64,000 nucleotides of DNA from NCBI GenBank assembly GCA_017590115.1, contig JAGGNK010009114.1:17505937-17569936 (forward strand), read 5' to 3'. The notes under the pieces were generated by a model. The model made no database searches. It saw only the letters and a list, made by a program, of their open reading frames with translations, and was not told where the DNA came from. The translations under genes were made by a program, and so were the position numbers. The stretch is from Montifringilla adamsi (lineage: Eukaryota; Chordata; Aves; Passeriformes; Passeridae). Positions 1 to 15,600 of the stretch are shown one piece after another (the stretch's first letter is position 1; each line of letters starts with the position of its first letter).

Positions 1-600
1 ACCAAATTCCTAAGGGGAAGTATGTAGCAGGGAGGACTGATAAGTACTGAGGGATACTGCTGTACCTTTCTGACAGCAGTTATCTTCAGCATTTCAGAAT
101 CACTAGAGCTGTTTCATTATGATGGCTATTTAATGACTTCAACATGTCTTCATTAATCCTTTGATCTAAAATGGCATCTCAAAACCCAGGCTGTTTTGAC
201 CCAAACAGGATTTATTTACATGTCATTCACCTAGGAATTCAGCACCCCAAACTACCTTTAGACAGAAAGTAAGGAAGAAACACCAACTCTGAAGAGGTGC
301 TGAAAGCCTCTAACACATTTGTGAGAACATGCTGGGGTTGGTGGTACAGGGCATGGTTTGTTCTCACCAGGAGTTGCCCTGGAGGCCCTGTGATGTTCAC
401 CTTATAGCGACCACATAAACAGTGCATGTACAAACAGTACTCTGCATTACAGGGGATTCCTGGATGGAAGGTCTTAAAGGCTTTTGGAAAATAAAAAAAA
501 GGGGGCAGGTCCTTAACATCATCTTGCAGGATGCAAAATGCATGGACACACAAAGGCTACCACATCAACAGGAAAGATAAAGCATGTATTTGTTACATAC
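1..600 (-). other. TFCP2L1: TFCP2L1 intron 8 (partial)
   Basis: Intron sequence 3' of exon 8, beginning with the donor GTATGTAAC at 600 and running off the left edge. Open frames here (for example 239-553 minus) have no recognisable protein similarity. I see no further TFCP2L1 exon. Confidence 0.8.
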
Positions 601-692
601 CCATCTCCGAGGTTGAAGCTGTTGGGAGAACTGTTGTAGCTTGGAGATGGAGCATTGTTCATTTGATAAGGCACATCTGGCCAGGGAGAGCA
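601..692 (-). CDS. TFCP2L1: TFCP2L1 coding exon 8 (last in window)
   Basis: 92 nt, residues 257-286 plus two bases. It encodes [20 protein letters not shown], then [10 protein letters not shown], a Ser/Pro/Asn-rich linker before the SAM-like region. The sequence fits TFCP2L1 better than TFCP2 or UBP1. The acceptor is CCAACAG and the donor GG|GTATGTAAC. The next exon is not in positions 1-600. Confidence 0.93.
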
Positions 693-3600
693 CTGTTGGA
701 AGAAAGGCAGAGGGGAAACTTTCATAAGGATGGAAATAAAGGACTTGATTCTCCTCTAATACCACATTCATGCTGTTGCCACGCCACTAACTTCAGCTCA
801 TCACTCCTGCTGGGAGGAGGAGACGGGCCATGGATTTTCTACACTGCTCTCCAAGTGGGCTGTCAGGGGGCCAAGATTGATTCCAGTTGTGCATTCCACA
901 TTTCTTTCTCCCATTTCACAAAGCCTGTCCCCAAATAACACTGGGCCAAAGTGTGCACAGCTGTAAGTCAGAGCAACGCCAGTAAGTCAACTCAGACTGA
1001 AGGCAGCAATGATACAGAAATACCCCTGGTCTCAATTATAAATCTCTAATTAAATCCAGGCAAGAGTGACAAAAATGCTCCTGTGGCATTGCTTCAGGTT
1101 TATACCAGCAAAAGAGCAGAATTTGAACCAGCCTGCTGAAACTTCTGGCTATTAGTCAAACAGCTCCAGTCATAAATGGGTACTAAGTAGAGAAAATTTA
1201 AGCTAGACAGACAGAAAGTTACTAAAAGCCTTCACAAATATAGGTCAGACTCCACATTCCATGACAGTAGTATAAAACCAGAGTAACCCAGCTAGAATTG
1301 GTGACTCTGTTCTGAATTTAAGCCACAATAATCAGCAGAAAAAATCTAGCCCTGTTGAAACCCCCAACACCAAGAGCTCAAGAAAATGCTCTGTAGTGGC
1401 CTTGTTTGCAATGATAAAAAGACAGCAAGTGTAGCTTTGAAGCTTTATCATCTCCACAAACACTAGCAAATATTTTATAATCTCCACAAGCACTTGCAAA
1501 TATTTAACTCTTTGGCAACCCACATTTCCCCACGCAATATGTCAAAGTGCATCAGAGCTCACAGGGAGAGTCTGGGATCTGCCAAGTCAGTAGAATTAGG
1601 TCTGTCAATCAGAAAACATGCTGGTTGCTCCTGGCAACACGAGAAACATGGAGTGGGAGAGATTGGATCTCACAAATAGGAAGTTCATTTAAATTAAGAA
1701 AAATTAACATCATTTCCTGAAGTCCAGCAAGCTGCTCCAAAAAAAAGAAGAACTAAATCAAATAAGTCATTCCCATAGGGAGACTGAACAACACTTTTAA
1801 ATCCCTTGAGTCCTGTTGCTGACTAATTCTACAGTCTATGGTAAGTTTATACAAACATCTTAGTAATGACAGGAAGGGGCAGAAACACATACAACTCTAC
1901 ACCAGATGCATCAGAATATGAGACACAAGACATCCCTAGACTACAACCCAGAATCCTGCATGGCATGTAACAACAGCTTCATAGGCACATTCACAGAAAA
2001 ACAGATGAATAATTTAATTAGACAGCCTATTCATCTGCTCAAGTGTCCCATCCCCAAAGTGAGCTTTTGCCAAGCAGTTCTGAAAAAAAACACAGACATC
2101 TGTATTTTCATACAACTGGCACCTGAGGGCCATGACAAGTGCCCAGGAACACAGTGGTGAAAATCGAGAAAGTTGCTGGGTTTTTTTTTTTTTTTTTTTA
2201 AGCCAGGCTGCTAAGGGTTAGTTTATACCCCAAGACATAAGCAACTTTGGCATCTTTCATAAATTTCAACAGTGAGTCATTTTATAATTTCACTTCACTC
2301 TCAGTTTCACTCAGATCTGAGCACACATGTCTCCACAAGACAATCTCCAGGGTGCAGATCCTGTTTTCTTTTAAATTTATCTCCCAACATGATGTAGTAT
2401 GATGTGTCTAAAACACTTTACCTCTGTGAGAATAGTTGTCTCATAGGAAGGCTGATACTTCTCCTTCTCTTGGGTGGTCTTCTTTTCCATTTTTTCCCTG
2501 TCAGTCTTCTGTTTTCTGTCTGCTCCTTTAGGCTATAAGTACAAGCACAGGCTCTCCCTTATGCCAAGCATTACAAGTTTGGAGACAGAGGCCAACAGAT
2601 TTATCTAATCTATTCACAAAAGCCTCCTTAAGATTTACAGGCATTCTACATATGAAACAAGATCAGATCTGCATTTTCTAGACAAAAGAACTAATCAAGT
2701 ATCCCCACTGTTTCTGTACATCCACCACTGATGCCTATTGCAATTCTGAAATAGGCTGACCACAGCCCTGAGGTGGGATTCCAACTATTTCAGTCCGTAA
2801 GTTAGGCACTTCAGCTGGCATTTGTACCATCTTTCCAGAAACACACTGCTCACAGGAACAAAACTGGAGCAGCAGATTCCTTGAGAAAACAGGCCTATGG
2901 AGAGTGTGTTGTTAAGTAGCCATAGGTCTGCCATGCCTGGATTAGGAGCTTCAAAGATGCTTGTTCTCTGAATCTTTTTCTCCTCCAGGTACAACAGAGA
3001 CAAACTGCGCTCCAGCAACAACAACAAAAAGGTATTTAAGATCTCCACAGTAAAATTTCATTGTTCATGGAGGGTTCAAACAAAGAAACTGAAGACCATA
3101 ATGTCTTGATTGCCTAGGAGCATCAAAACACACTGGATACCCCAAATTTGTCAGTATTTTTTGTAGTGTTTGAAGTACAACAGACTGGCACAAGTCTTGG
3201 TGCAACATTTCAACTAGAATTGCTGTGTAGGTCAGTGTTTATACCACCATGTGCACAGGAGTCCTGTTTAAGATCTTAAGCATTCCCAGTTAAAAGTCTG
3301 TTCTTTTACTCCAATATTTGCACCACTCCTACACCAACTGAAATCTTTGTATGTTCCTGTGCCTTAATCTAGTTGATGACAAAGCCAAAACTACCTCATA
3401 CCTTGAACACTTTGATCTGGCAGCTTGCAGAATGCAAGTGTTCTGTGTATTCACCATTTTCGTTCTGCTTAAAGGTGTCGATTTGCACCCGGAAGGGCAC
3501 CCCTTTCTCTCCTCCATGTTTCCGTGGAGTAAACTCTGTGCTGATGCAATGTACCTGGCAAAACAGAAACTGTGCTCATCTCTGGAGACAGTTGGAACCT

Positions 3601-6600
3601 GTGCTCATCTGAATTTCAGATACTGCCTGAACATGAGATTTTGGCTCCTCACAAAAAACTAAAAGAGGCAGAAGAGTCATATGTTTTCATTTCTGTTCCT
3701 TTGGACAAAATAATCAGGAGAACAAACAGTTCAGAAAAAAACAGGGCATCAGGAAAAGCATCCTGTGATTTAAGTAAATCCCTCATTTAGATTAAAAACA
3801 GATCATTCATGCTCAGAATGAGAAATAGTCATGAAAGAAGAAAGCAAGGAAAACTAAGAGGTTATGAACAGTTTCCTCAAGACAAAACCTATGATTAGAA
3901 AGCAACACCTGTGTCTGAGTACTTTTTTTAAGAAAATCCTGGCAGTAGCAGGTAGTACTCCAATGTTAACAAGTAGCCAGCAGATTGATTTAGCAAGTAT
4001 CCTACAAACTGATTGCACATGATTATCACATGAGTTAGTAATTATCATTACCATCCTCCTCTCTTGTTCATTTACTGGCTATTTTTTCTCCCCAGGTCTT
4101 TAAAAGATATCTAACCACTGTATTTACCACAGAAATATGACTTGTGTCTTACCTGAATGAATGCTGAAGCCCTCTTTGACGGATCCCAGAGAAATTCAAC
4201 AGTGTTCAACTGGGTTGGGCTAGCCCTGGGATCCAAGATACCGACTGACAGCGGGATATCTGTAGAAGAAAACCCCTAAAATTTTAAAAATATTAAATTG
4301 AAGGAGAGAAAGCATTTCCATACAATCAGAACATGCATGTGAAAGCGAAGCCATCGAAGACATCCCTACTTTGGACTATAGCGCTAGGTCACCTTCCCTC
4401 CCAAAGACACACAGGATTCTTAAAAAACCTGAAGACACATGCAAACACTCCATGCAGCACTCGTATCCCCAGCACTGCAGAGGTGCCACAATGAAATAGT
4501 CTCACCTATATCAAGGATGCGGTCCCCAGGCCGGCTCCACCTCCAGCCCTCGAGCTGCTGATGCTCTGTGTACTGCAGGCGGCGGTCGTGGAAAACTACA
4601 CGAATTATACTCTGTTAAAAAAAGACAGCAGTATCAACAATGGGATCCAGAATTCTCCCTCAAGATGACTTTGGTTTTCCAGAGTAGAAGCAAAAGCTGA
4701 TCTGTTATGCTTCTCAGCCCCACTCAAGAGGAGAGTAGAAGGGTCCACATAAGAGACCCATCACCGTGTGTATCAAATTCCTAAGGGACCCCCGAGAGAG
4801 AAATACACTTCCCCCTTCACAGGGCACATCTTACAGGAGTAACACAGCCCTGTACAGCTTTCTGGGAGTCACTCTGGAAGCACTATAGCAAGGTCCACCT
4901 AATCTTAGGTGTCGTGGCATGTAAACATCACTATTTTGCCTCAACACCCAAAAAGGCTCATATGGGGGTAATATTTAATGCATCTGTACCATGTCCCAAT
5001 CTATATTTGCAAATGTGGAAGCCAGCTCACGTGTCCCTGCCCTGGTGGAGCTGACATGTCCAGACACCTTGTCAGTGGGAATTAAACCTGATTCCAGCCA
5101 TTAAGAGCCAGTCATTGGATTTGCCCCAGAGTAGTTAAACAGGGGTAGGTAGAGTAGGAAAGCGTCTGTAACAGCAGGCTGGTCTGCAATGGTGCAGCCA
5201 TGCCAATAACCAGAGAAAAAAGGCTGGAATAAGGGCAATCCCCAGGGCAGACAAGTCCTAAGTACTCCTAACTAATATGTTCTTTTGTGTATTCACAGTG
5301 CTATACTTACATGAGTTAATGACCCCTAACATCCCAGTTTCTCAAGCCCACACTCTTGCTGGGAACTTCCATAGCAAATGAGTGAGCAACTTTTGCCAGT
5401 GAACCTGAGAAATGCCCAAATCAAACCCTAGCTTCAAGATGCAAACAAGCCACAGTGGGAACACCTGCAAAATTGGAATCCCAATCCACATACTACCCAA
5501 AATGGGCCAAAAGATGAATAGGAAATGGCCTAAACTTGAACAAATCCAAACTGGAATACAAATTTTGCAACTAGTTCCCACTTCTCAAAGGAAATCCTGA
5601 GGCAGAAAGCCAAGAATTGAAGGTTGGATCCAGAACCAGGGTCCAGACCAATGTTTTTGAATTTGAACTGTTTTGGCAATGGAGGAAAAACAGGAAAAAG
5701 TCCCCAAACCAAATTATTACGTTCTATATGTTCATCATTATGCCCATTTACCAAAGTAAACTGGAACTATACAGAATCTGCCTGGCAGAACTATGTAAAC
5801 ACCTGGGCCCTCCTTTTGCCACATAACTCAGGCATGTTGCTGTGATTCAGCAGGGAGACAGTCTGCCTCTCCACAGCTTTGACCATGTTCACCACTGAAC
5901 TTTGGGATTCCCCTGAACCCAATATTCACAGTGAAACTCTGGGGTCATGACCACAAACAGAATAAAGGTTGCCCTGAAGCCCTGCAAGGCCAAGCTGCAT
6001 AGTCCCATGAAACTAGCACTCAACAACTCCATCACCCCTGCTTCCATTAAAAACAATGGCAAAGTGTTTTCCATTGTTTCAGCGGGAGCAAGGTCAGGCC
6101 CTTCATTAAAGGCTGTATGTAGTAGCAGGAAGAAAAGAAATCTATATTTCTCCTTACCTTTACATATTTTGTGTTTAAATCTTGAAACTCTCCCAATTTC
6201 CTATTCTCAAGTAGACGGATTTCATAAGACTGACCTAGAGTTTAAGGAAACATTTCCAAGGTGTTTAATATGTTGTAGCAATGAGAGAGTCATGCTGGCA
6301 TTTATGTGGCTGATAAAGCATACGTTTGATCAGGGAAAGCTTATTTTTGCTAACATAATGCATTTGCCCCAGTAATCAATAGGCATTAAAGCACAGCAGA
6401 AATCTGAGGGGAAGGTTTGCCTTTTGGCAGCTAAAAGCTCTCCATTAGGGCATCAATTATCACTGTCTCCCAAGGATGCTATGGTTTTCTGGTCACCCTC
6501 CAGAAAGTCACCAGGGTGCTTGAGGCAGTTGTCCCCCCATGCCACATGGCTGTAACAGCGCTGCCTTTGTCTGTCCCTCCTGCTAAAGCAATTCTGCCAA

Positions 6601-9600
6601 AGCAAAGGTTGTGTGAAGAGGTGCTAGCACAACAGATCCAGGAACAATTCTGCAGAGGATGGCAACTGGGGAAAATCTTGCCATCTTCATGGAGCAGTCA
6701 GGCCTGTAAGGTGTTTTGGTGAACCACCAAAAAAAAATTGTTTCATGAGGCCTGGAAAGTTGCTGCCAAGGGCATAACTATTCCTTCAGATGTGTGTGGA
6801 GGCAGCAATGGGGTATTACAGCACGTGCAAGGACCACTTCCAGGAAGGGAATACACACTCCACCACGCCACCACCAGTGTCACATAAGGAATAGTCAGTT
6901 CAACAGGATTCAGCTGATTTATGAAATAACATCTCTTCGAGGCTGACAGCAGACAAAGGAGATTGATATCTCAATACCTCACACACAGAAATTACTAAGA
7001 CAGTACAAAAGCACATTGTACTACACCGAGTCTTTAAAATAAGCCTGCAACCAGTACCAAGGCAGGATAGGATCATCAGGATAATGGAGCGTATGTGTAC
7101 CTTATAGCTAGCTTTTCCTGTTCATCTTGCTATCCTCCCTTTTCCTGAAAAATGCACAGGGTATGACAAGGCAGGCACCAAGGAGGAGATCGGTTTGGTT
7201 TTTCTGGCTCAACCAGTATCTCTGCAGAACTGGCCCTGCAGAAAACTGCAAAGCAGATCTATCTCCCTCTAAGCAGCTTCTACCAGCAGAGACAGAAATG
7301 CTACATTTTTGGATCTGGAATTAGAAATGGAAGACTTATGACAGCAGATGTATCAGAGAGGCAGACCGCCTTTTGAATCCCACCCCGCATGGGTACAGAC
7401 CATATCCACAGAGCACGGATAATTTTGCTTATTCAGCTGGCTGGCAGATAGGAAAAGGAAAAAAAAGGGAGGACAAGAGAGGCCATACTGAAGCCCCAAA
7501 TGTTTGCAAAACAGCCCTACAGGAGTTCTGCAAACAGGAAATGACCCTTGAATCCATCAAGTGACTTAGGGCATGGGGAGAGCAGAGAATAAACCATATA
7601 TAGTACCAAAATAACCATGGCAACACGGACCAATCTTTACCCATCTCCTGGCACATAAGTAAAGCAAAATTACAACAGTGACCTGCCTTTGAAGACTGCT
7701 AGACAACAAAAATGGATTTTGTAAACCACAGTCCTGAAAGATCAAGGTCAGGTTAAAAAAATGGGTTCTCTCAGATTCATACAAAACACCCTTTAGGCCA
7801 TCAAGTCCAACCATTAACCTAGGAATGCCAGGTTCACCACTAAAACATGTCCCTAAGTGCCACATGTGCTGTACTATGTACTTGTATGTGCTGTACATGT
7901 TTATCTATGTTGCACAAAGTGGCTGCCCAGTGGTTCAGTCTGGAGACACTTCACCAGCTATGGAGTCATACAGTTCACCATCCTGAACCCATTCACACAG
8001 CCAAGTGTCTCTTGCACTTACAGTTCATTCCCATGCAGATATGAGGCTAATTAATCATTACAGAATATTAATTTAGGTATTGAAAGCAAGAGACAGTAAA
8101 ATACATCTGTGACTACTCAGGGGTAACAAGGACAGTGAAATGTAGTGGTATGAGCTGAGCTATGGAGGAAGGCAATGGTCAAACCAGAAGCATTGTCAGC
8201 CATTCAATAGTATCTCAAGAATGAGCAGGTTTTTGGGACACCCTTGTGCACTGATAGACTCTTGCTCTTTCGTCAGCCTGATCTGCTTATCTTTAGTTAC
8301 AATGAGACCAAAGAAAATAACAGGCATAAGAGCATCATCCATATTCCTTTCAAACTAGCATCAAGCACTCAAAAACTCTGCAGTGTGCCATCTCTGACCC
8401 CCTTGCAGGGATAGGGGCATAATTGCAGCTTGGAAGGCAGTGGGCACCACACATCTCCACCTGACAGCAGTGATTCACCTCAGAGGGAGTCAGAAGCAGA
8501 TCCTGCGGACCAGTGGAAAAGAAACTGCACTGTAGACAGAGTTAATATTAAACAGAAAGCCAAAGAGGAAATAACATGCTTTGATGAAAGATATATGGGT
8601 CATCTGATGGAAGCCCTGGAATGCAGTTTATGCCACGAAAAACCTCAATCAAAATGGTATTTTATGCTAACTGCTTTCCCCTTGAACTCTGAATGTTTAA
8701 CTTGAGTTGCTACATGATTATCAAACAAGACTGCTCCCAGCCAAGCTTCAGAAAACATGAGGGTATTTTCCCCTCCCTGTGAAACTCTTGTCAGTGAGAA
8801 TTTGGTCTCAATTCTTCAAAGTTCCCTTATATATCCATCTTCTGGTTGTGGTTTTTAATTTATTCTCCTTAAAGCTTTTCAGCAAATTCATTGCTTTGTG
8901 GCTTATGGTACCCAGAATTTATCAGCATGGACAGCATTCAGATACTTGTACTTTTATAGCACCAAACTGCTTGGATTATACCTTTTCCTTGGAAAATACC
9001 TTCCAAGCCTTGTTCACCCTATATTTTCCACCACTGCTACCAGCAAAACTAGTGAAATGATGAATTACCATCTCAGCCCTGCAATTATTACTGTAGAGAA
9101 AAAAGGCTCTAAAGAATGACCACTTGGCTGTTGGAAAACAAAATCCCTTTGTAAAATAAAGTGAATAATAGCAATCTAACGTGAAGGAAGCTGAACTCCC
9201 CCTGGTGTCAAAGAGGGCAAAGAAGTCACACAAGGCTCTGACACACAGATCATTTATGAATCCTGCATCACTGACTCACCAGCAAGAGCAGGCACACACT
9301 GACAGTTTTCTGCTCAAACTAAATCAGTAACAGATCACTCTTAGTCAGGTGTTCAAAGAAACATGTCTGTAAGTGTGACTAAACAATATGCACTTCCAGT
9401 TCCTAAGTTAGACTATAATTAGCTGAGCCCAAAACAAAGCTGAAATACAGAGTTTCCCCATACTGAGTTTTCCCATGTGTCTCAGATAGAAACACAGATT
9501 AATACAGGTCAGACTACAACTTTCCAAGTCAATATGTGGTGGTAAAGCTGGAGGCAGGAGCAGAGGATACCAGTGCTGAGACTACAGTGATTTGATTGAA

Positions 9601-12600
9601 TAGCCCAGGTCAGGTATAATACTGGGCACCTAAAGCACTTCTGTCACCACCTGAAACGAAGGGGACACTTTGCAAGCAATTGCCAGCACAGCTGATGCTG
9701 CAGCAGCCTCCAGCACGACTGTGTGACCCAGCACTCCCCTCACTCACCACAATCCTTCTTCCCTACCTCAGGCAGAGAACAGGACAGTAACAATATTCAG
9801 AAAACCACAGCACATTCCTGAGATGTCTCCCAAATTCATTGAAAGCTTCAGAGGCACCAGTAAAAACCCGGGCAGGTAACAGTACACTGTTACTGTATAA
9901 TTTCCATTTTAAACAGACATTCTCTGGGCAAAAGGAAATTAATGTAATCTCCTCCTAGGCTAGAGTTTGAGCAACTTGCTTTCAAACAAAGTAGCACCCA
10001 GTAAAATAGTAACCACCCAGGTCCACAGAGTTCCTGGTTCATAATTCATGAAGCAATTCCACCTATCTGAAGGAGGATTTATAGACTCCTTACATTTTTA
10101 AACTTGCATTGTCTTTGATAATTAACACACATTAAATGTGGGCATGGCCACTTAATGTGGGGCCAGTAGAATTTGAAGTCAAGCACTTACTACAGATGAA
10201 AAATAATTTAGTTCAACACAGGAATGATTTCACCTGCTCAAAAGGTACAAGTTTAACAGCTTACTGATTTCCATGGAATTTAGACAGCCATAAAAATTTT
10301 AGGTAATTTCTGAATACAAAAGATTATCACTATTTCAAGCTCAAAGTTACACTTTGTTCAAATGTCATTTTACTACACAACCACAATATCCTGTTTGCTT
10401 TTCTTTATTTTGGTGTTACATTTCAAGGGCCACTTGCACTATGCATTTTGTGGTTTTCTGCACAATACACAGATACAATACACTAATTTCCAATTAGGAT
10501 GCTGATGTTCCAGGCTGATATGACTCAGGCCTTACTTAATCTAACAAAGTCAGCTTTCCAGAAATTAATTAAACCCTAACCTTTGAATAAGCAATATCCC
10601 CAACAAAAGTCTGTGGAAAAGGGGAAAAAAACCCCCAAAAAACAACAGTGTCCTCTTTCTCAGAATGGATCCACACAGCACTAGACAGAACCAGCCTGGA
10701 AACTGTTTGATTATTAAGCCAAGCCAATAAAAATTCCATTTAGCAACTTTATATGGACATCCTAAAGAGCGCATAGATAAAGGCAAAGGAATGCTGACAG
10801 TCAAATGCACCATGCAGAAGGAGGGGGAGGGAAAAAAAAGCAAGTATTTATCATACCAAACCAAAGCATATCCAGCAGGCAGGAGGACCACCTTTGGAAC
10901 AGCCAAACACAACTATTCAGGGCATCAGGCACACACAAAGATTTTTCTGACAAGAAAGATTAATGGACCCTCAGGGTAAACAGACAAGAGTGGCAGAGCT
11001 GGCATGTGAACTTGCATGCTTGATGACACACACCTTTTTAGCCAGTCACAAGCTAAAATAAAAATTAGCATAAGACTTGCTCAAGTGTCCCATGTGTGGA
11101 CACTCTGCAGGACAAGAAGCAAAAGCAGAACCCTCAATCCCTGAACCACAAATGACAGTGAGATATTCTGCAGTTGCTTACTGTAGCCTCATTTGACAAG
11201 ATGCTGTAGATGTTTATCCAGTGGATATTTTGAATTCACCAGCTACACAATAGGCCACCCTGGCAGTTCCCACTATGCTAGGAACATGGAAATCCTGCAA
11301 AGGAGGACAAGCTGAGGGCCGAGAAATGCAAAAGGAATACCAGAGTCATTCTAACACTGTAGGCCCATCTTGCTCCACATCCCATCTTCAACACAGCAGC
11401 CAGAGATGAAGCAGGGTCAATACAGCCAGCGTTTTCTTCCTTGCTATATCTTCTCAGTTTCTGGTATTCAGTGTCCAGATTTCATCTACATTGAGCTGCC
11501 CAGCCATGACCAATGCTCATTAACTCTTTTGTGTGGTCTCCTTCTGAGTTTGCTTGTACTGTGGAAATCAGAACCACAATTTACACATGCCTTGCTTTAG
11601 CATTGACAGTCTGGGCTTTCATCTGCCTCCTGCCTCTCCCCCTGCACAAAACCCCCTTAGCTCCACCATGTTTTGGTAGCCAGGAGTTCGACACCGAGGA
11701 TTCCTGCTCTGCTTGCCCCCACCATCAGGGCAGCAATGCTACAGGAACACAGCACAGCAATTCAACTCCTAGTTCTACCACCACACCACAGAGCGCCACC
11801 GTCCTTATGTCCCTTTTATGTTTTTCCTCCTTTTACAATGTGCCCCCAACTCAAGGGGGTTTTTCTTGCCTCCTTTTTCTACTTCCCTACCTCCTTCTTG
11901 TGGGAAAGCCAAAGAGCTGCCTCGGAGCCAAGTTTGCTGCAGGAAATTTCACTGCTCATTTACTATATGAACATTTTTCTGAGTCCTACTCTCCACAGAC
12001 TTTTGAAGATGGTCTATTTTACAGTGGTGACACTTCATAGCTAACAGGCATTAACAGAAACACTCCTCATTTACAATGGTTTCCACTCAAGAGAGGGAGG
12101 TGCATTTAAATCCCTGAAGAATACAGTCTCACTTTGAATCAAGGACACAAAACAAGCCAGTGGACACAGAAACACTACTAGCTGCTAACTTCACTGTGTG
12201 CACTTGGGTTTCTTTTGTATAGACTTCCACTTGATCTCACCTAATCTAAACCATGTTATCAACTTTAATTTTTAATACAAATTTATCAGTGAAGAAATTA
12301 CGGACCTCCAATGGAAAGCTGAAAAAATACCTACCCTGTGAAAATAATTTCTTCCTGTATTTCCACTTCTTTAGCATGTACTTGAAACACTCAGTATTAT
12401 CTTAGTCACATCTGTCCAGCTCAGAAAACCTCAACCCTCTCTGTGTAAGTAAAAAATACAGGCTTTTTCTGGTTTCAACCTGTTTTAAGTCAATTTGGAC
12501 AACAGGTTTTATAGCTCTGAAGGAGTAGTTTTGTGTGTAATATTTACTTGAGTTTCAGATAACTAAAATGAATGGTCCTGGGTGAGGGTGCTGACGAGGG

Positions 12601-15600
12601 ATGCAGAAGAGCTGAGTATGACTCCTGACCCCTCCTGGGAGCTCCCTTAGATGCCCTCAGGTTAAGTCCCTTCCTTCACCACATTTCTGCAATAGGAAAC
12701 TGGGAGAAGCAAGTCCCACTCCCACCCGTGGCTGCTCAATCAGGCTGCTGCCACAGGGCAGGGAAGAAGGTGGGATCAAAGCTGACTGTACCTTCCACAC
12801 CAGTCATGAACGTGGCACCAAGCTGGGACAGGAGGAATTCCACTGCTTGTGTAATTCTAGTTCTAGTTTCAGGGACACATAATAAATGTTTAGTTTCAGG
12901 GACACATGGGAAGCAAATGGGAGGGAAAAAAAAAGGTGCTTTTTTCCCCTACCTCTTTCACCAAAAAAGTACATTCTCTTATAAAAATGTGTATTATTCC
13001 TATAAAAACAGCTAATCAGGACAAACCTACAGTATTTCTCAAGCTTCTTACTGCTACCTAAAATGTGATCTTTTAGGGCACATATTAGAGGAGGCTAATT
13101 GGAAAACTTCATCATCTCACACTGACAGTAACATTCACACGAACATCAAATCCTGCAAAATCACAGGCAAAAAATTCTCTGTCATAATTAAAGGAATCTC
13201 AAATAGATATGGATAATGAAGTAAATTAAAAAAATTATGTGGACTATCAGGAAAAAATCTTCCCAATATTTTCATACTTCTTACTACACTCTGAGGAACT
13301 TCTGAGCACTCCCTTTTTTCACAGATATTGAAGATTTATGGGGGAGCAAAATGCAGTCTAGGGGCTTCCAGTAGGATCTGTGCACAGGCTACAATCCAGC
13401 AAGCTCACAATCCCTTTTGAATTTCATCCAGATGTTAGCAACAGAAGAAAGGATTACAAAAAGAATGGAAAACAGCCTCTTGGTTAAAAGACAACTGAGA
13501 TTCTAGCTTCCTCGGGACAACAGAAGTCAGATGCTCTACTTACACAGAGGTGCCCTGTCATCTGAAGCAAGATTCATAGTGAGCTTTGGGATGGTGTGGT
13601 TTGGAGACAGGGTTGTTTATCCTGGGCTGCCAAGTGAAGACAGAGCTGCCAAACATATGGGGAAATTGCTTCTAGCACAATTAATGGCTTCAGCTGAGAC
13701 ACCAGAACCTACTCAGAGATGTATTCAAAGTCAGGCAGGAGACAAATTCCTTCTCCAAAGACGAAGTGCACCACAAGAACCAAAAACACCAAAAGCCACT
13801 TTCAGAAATGGGAAAGACAAATTAGCATTGTTAGCCATTTCATTTTTTAAGCCATCCAAACCCAAGAACAGAGTGGAAAGGAGTCAAGGAGCAGTATGAC
13901 CTCCCATAATGATATGGGAAAAAGGATGCATGGGTGGGTGGGCAGGAAGCAGGGAGCACCTGGTACTCACAGCCTCAATGGCACAAAGCCACTGTTGTGC
14001 CTGTGATCTCAGGCAAGGGTGGAACATTTATCCACATGGGAGAAGGCACCAGCAGCAGAGCTCCTACACATGCCCAGAGCCTGGTCAGTGATGGCAGTCA
14101 CTGTTAGGAATAGAGGTAGCTCCTAGCACGGGACAAAGCAAAAATATCCCCATAAACAGAGCTATAATTAAACCAGAAGCACACCCAGCCAGAGCTGATC
14201 ACTCAGCTTTCTCTACACTTCATTTAGGCAAATAAAGAACTGTTCCAGGAAAAGTATAAACATCCAGACAGTTGTGACCCCATAAAAACTCAATTACGTA
14301 GGAATTAACGTCAATATAAAACAGCTTTTTTCATTTACTGTAAATCTCAGTGATTAAAACTGGGTTCTCTTGCTGTAGATTAGGCAACCAAATTTGAGCT
14401 TTAGACTTTTTAAGGGAGGCAAAGGTTCTCTTCTGTCTCCTGCTGTAAGCAATTTCATCTCCTATCCAAACAATTAGGCATCTACTTCAAAGCATCCTCT
14501 TGCTCAGTGCTTCCTGCATCTTTCTTTGGAGAAGCAACCAGAGCACACCTGCAGCTGAGTTGAGGCAGGACAACACCCAACAGAATTTAAATGCAGCACC
14601 ATTTAAAATGTACCAGTTTATGCACACATATCTTGAACCTGGATATATGCCTTGGCAGCCTGGGGTTGAAATTTGGGCTTTTGTTCAGGTGGACCCAGAC
14701 TCAAGTCCATTAGGTTTATGAGGTCATTTGCTAATGCACGTCTACAGCAACACGCCCAAAATCACAAGTTCTCTCAGATATTAGTGGTTTTCCTTCATGG
14801 CTTGGGTTTTTGGCTTGTTTGTCTTCTGAACCATCTAGGACTGGCACTAAGGCTGACTCCTGGAAGACACTATAAAGCAGAAGTGTCCAGCCTTCCAAAC
14901 CCTAGCCAGCTGTACACTAAAATCTTTGCACAGCCAGGAACCACAAGTCACACACTGCAGATCGGGAGAGCTGAACAGAGCCCAAGAAAACGCAGGCAGA
15001 TGACGGCAAGTTACTCTGAAGTACCACTGGGACACTGGGCTGGATCTCTCACACAGCTCTCAGTGACCCTGTGCCACCAAACTTAACCTCCCTCTATTTG
15101 AAGTAACTAATACCTGAAGTTCTCAGCCAGCCCAACACTGGTCATGAAACAAAATCATGACTTCAACAGCTCACAGTCCACATGTGGTTCTGGCACTACA
15201 AGCTGATTCCCTTGGGCAATGACTTTCAGGTTTTTGTGATTTTTGACATTTTGCTTTTTACAATAATGACTTTATTCCTCACATTTATTACCGTTCACAT
15301 CTACTGTACACAGTGCTTGTTTCCTCCACATTCCTCCTGCTGCAATTTCTGAAACCACCTTTCATTGCATCCATTTCTGTCCATGTTGGAAACTGGTTTC
15401 AACCAGCCATGGTCAAACCACACCCCATATGACTGCAGACCATGGAATATGCACTGCATCAAGCCATCTTGCTGAAGCAGTGGATTGTAATATGGTTGCT
15501 GGTCGATTGTTTGTTTGAAAATCCCTATCCACAAGAGACACTGAAATAGTGCTAAAAGGCAGGCTAGTTCCAGAAACATTAGGATGTTTCTGCTGCAGAC

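Noticed and set aside
11513..12040. 175-codon plus-strand open frame in TFCP2L1 intron 2
   Set aside because: Low-complexity Ser/Thr/Leu content in C/T-rich DNA, no recognised domain, and a second overlapping frame of similar length. Looks like chance.
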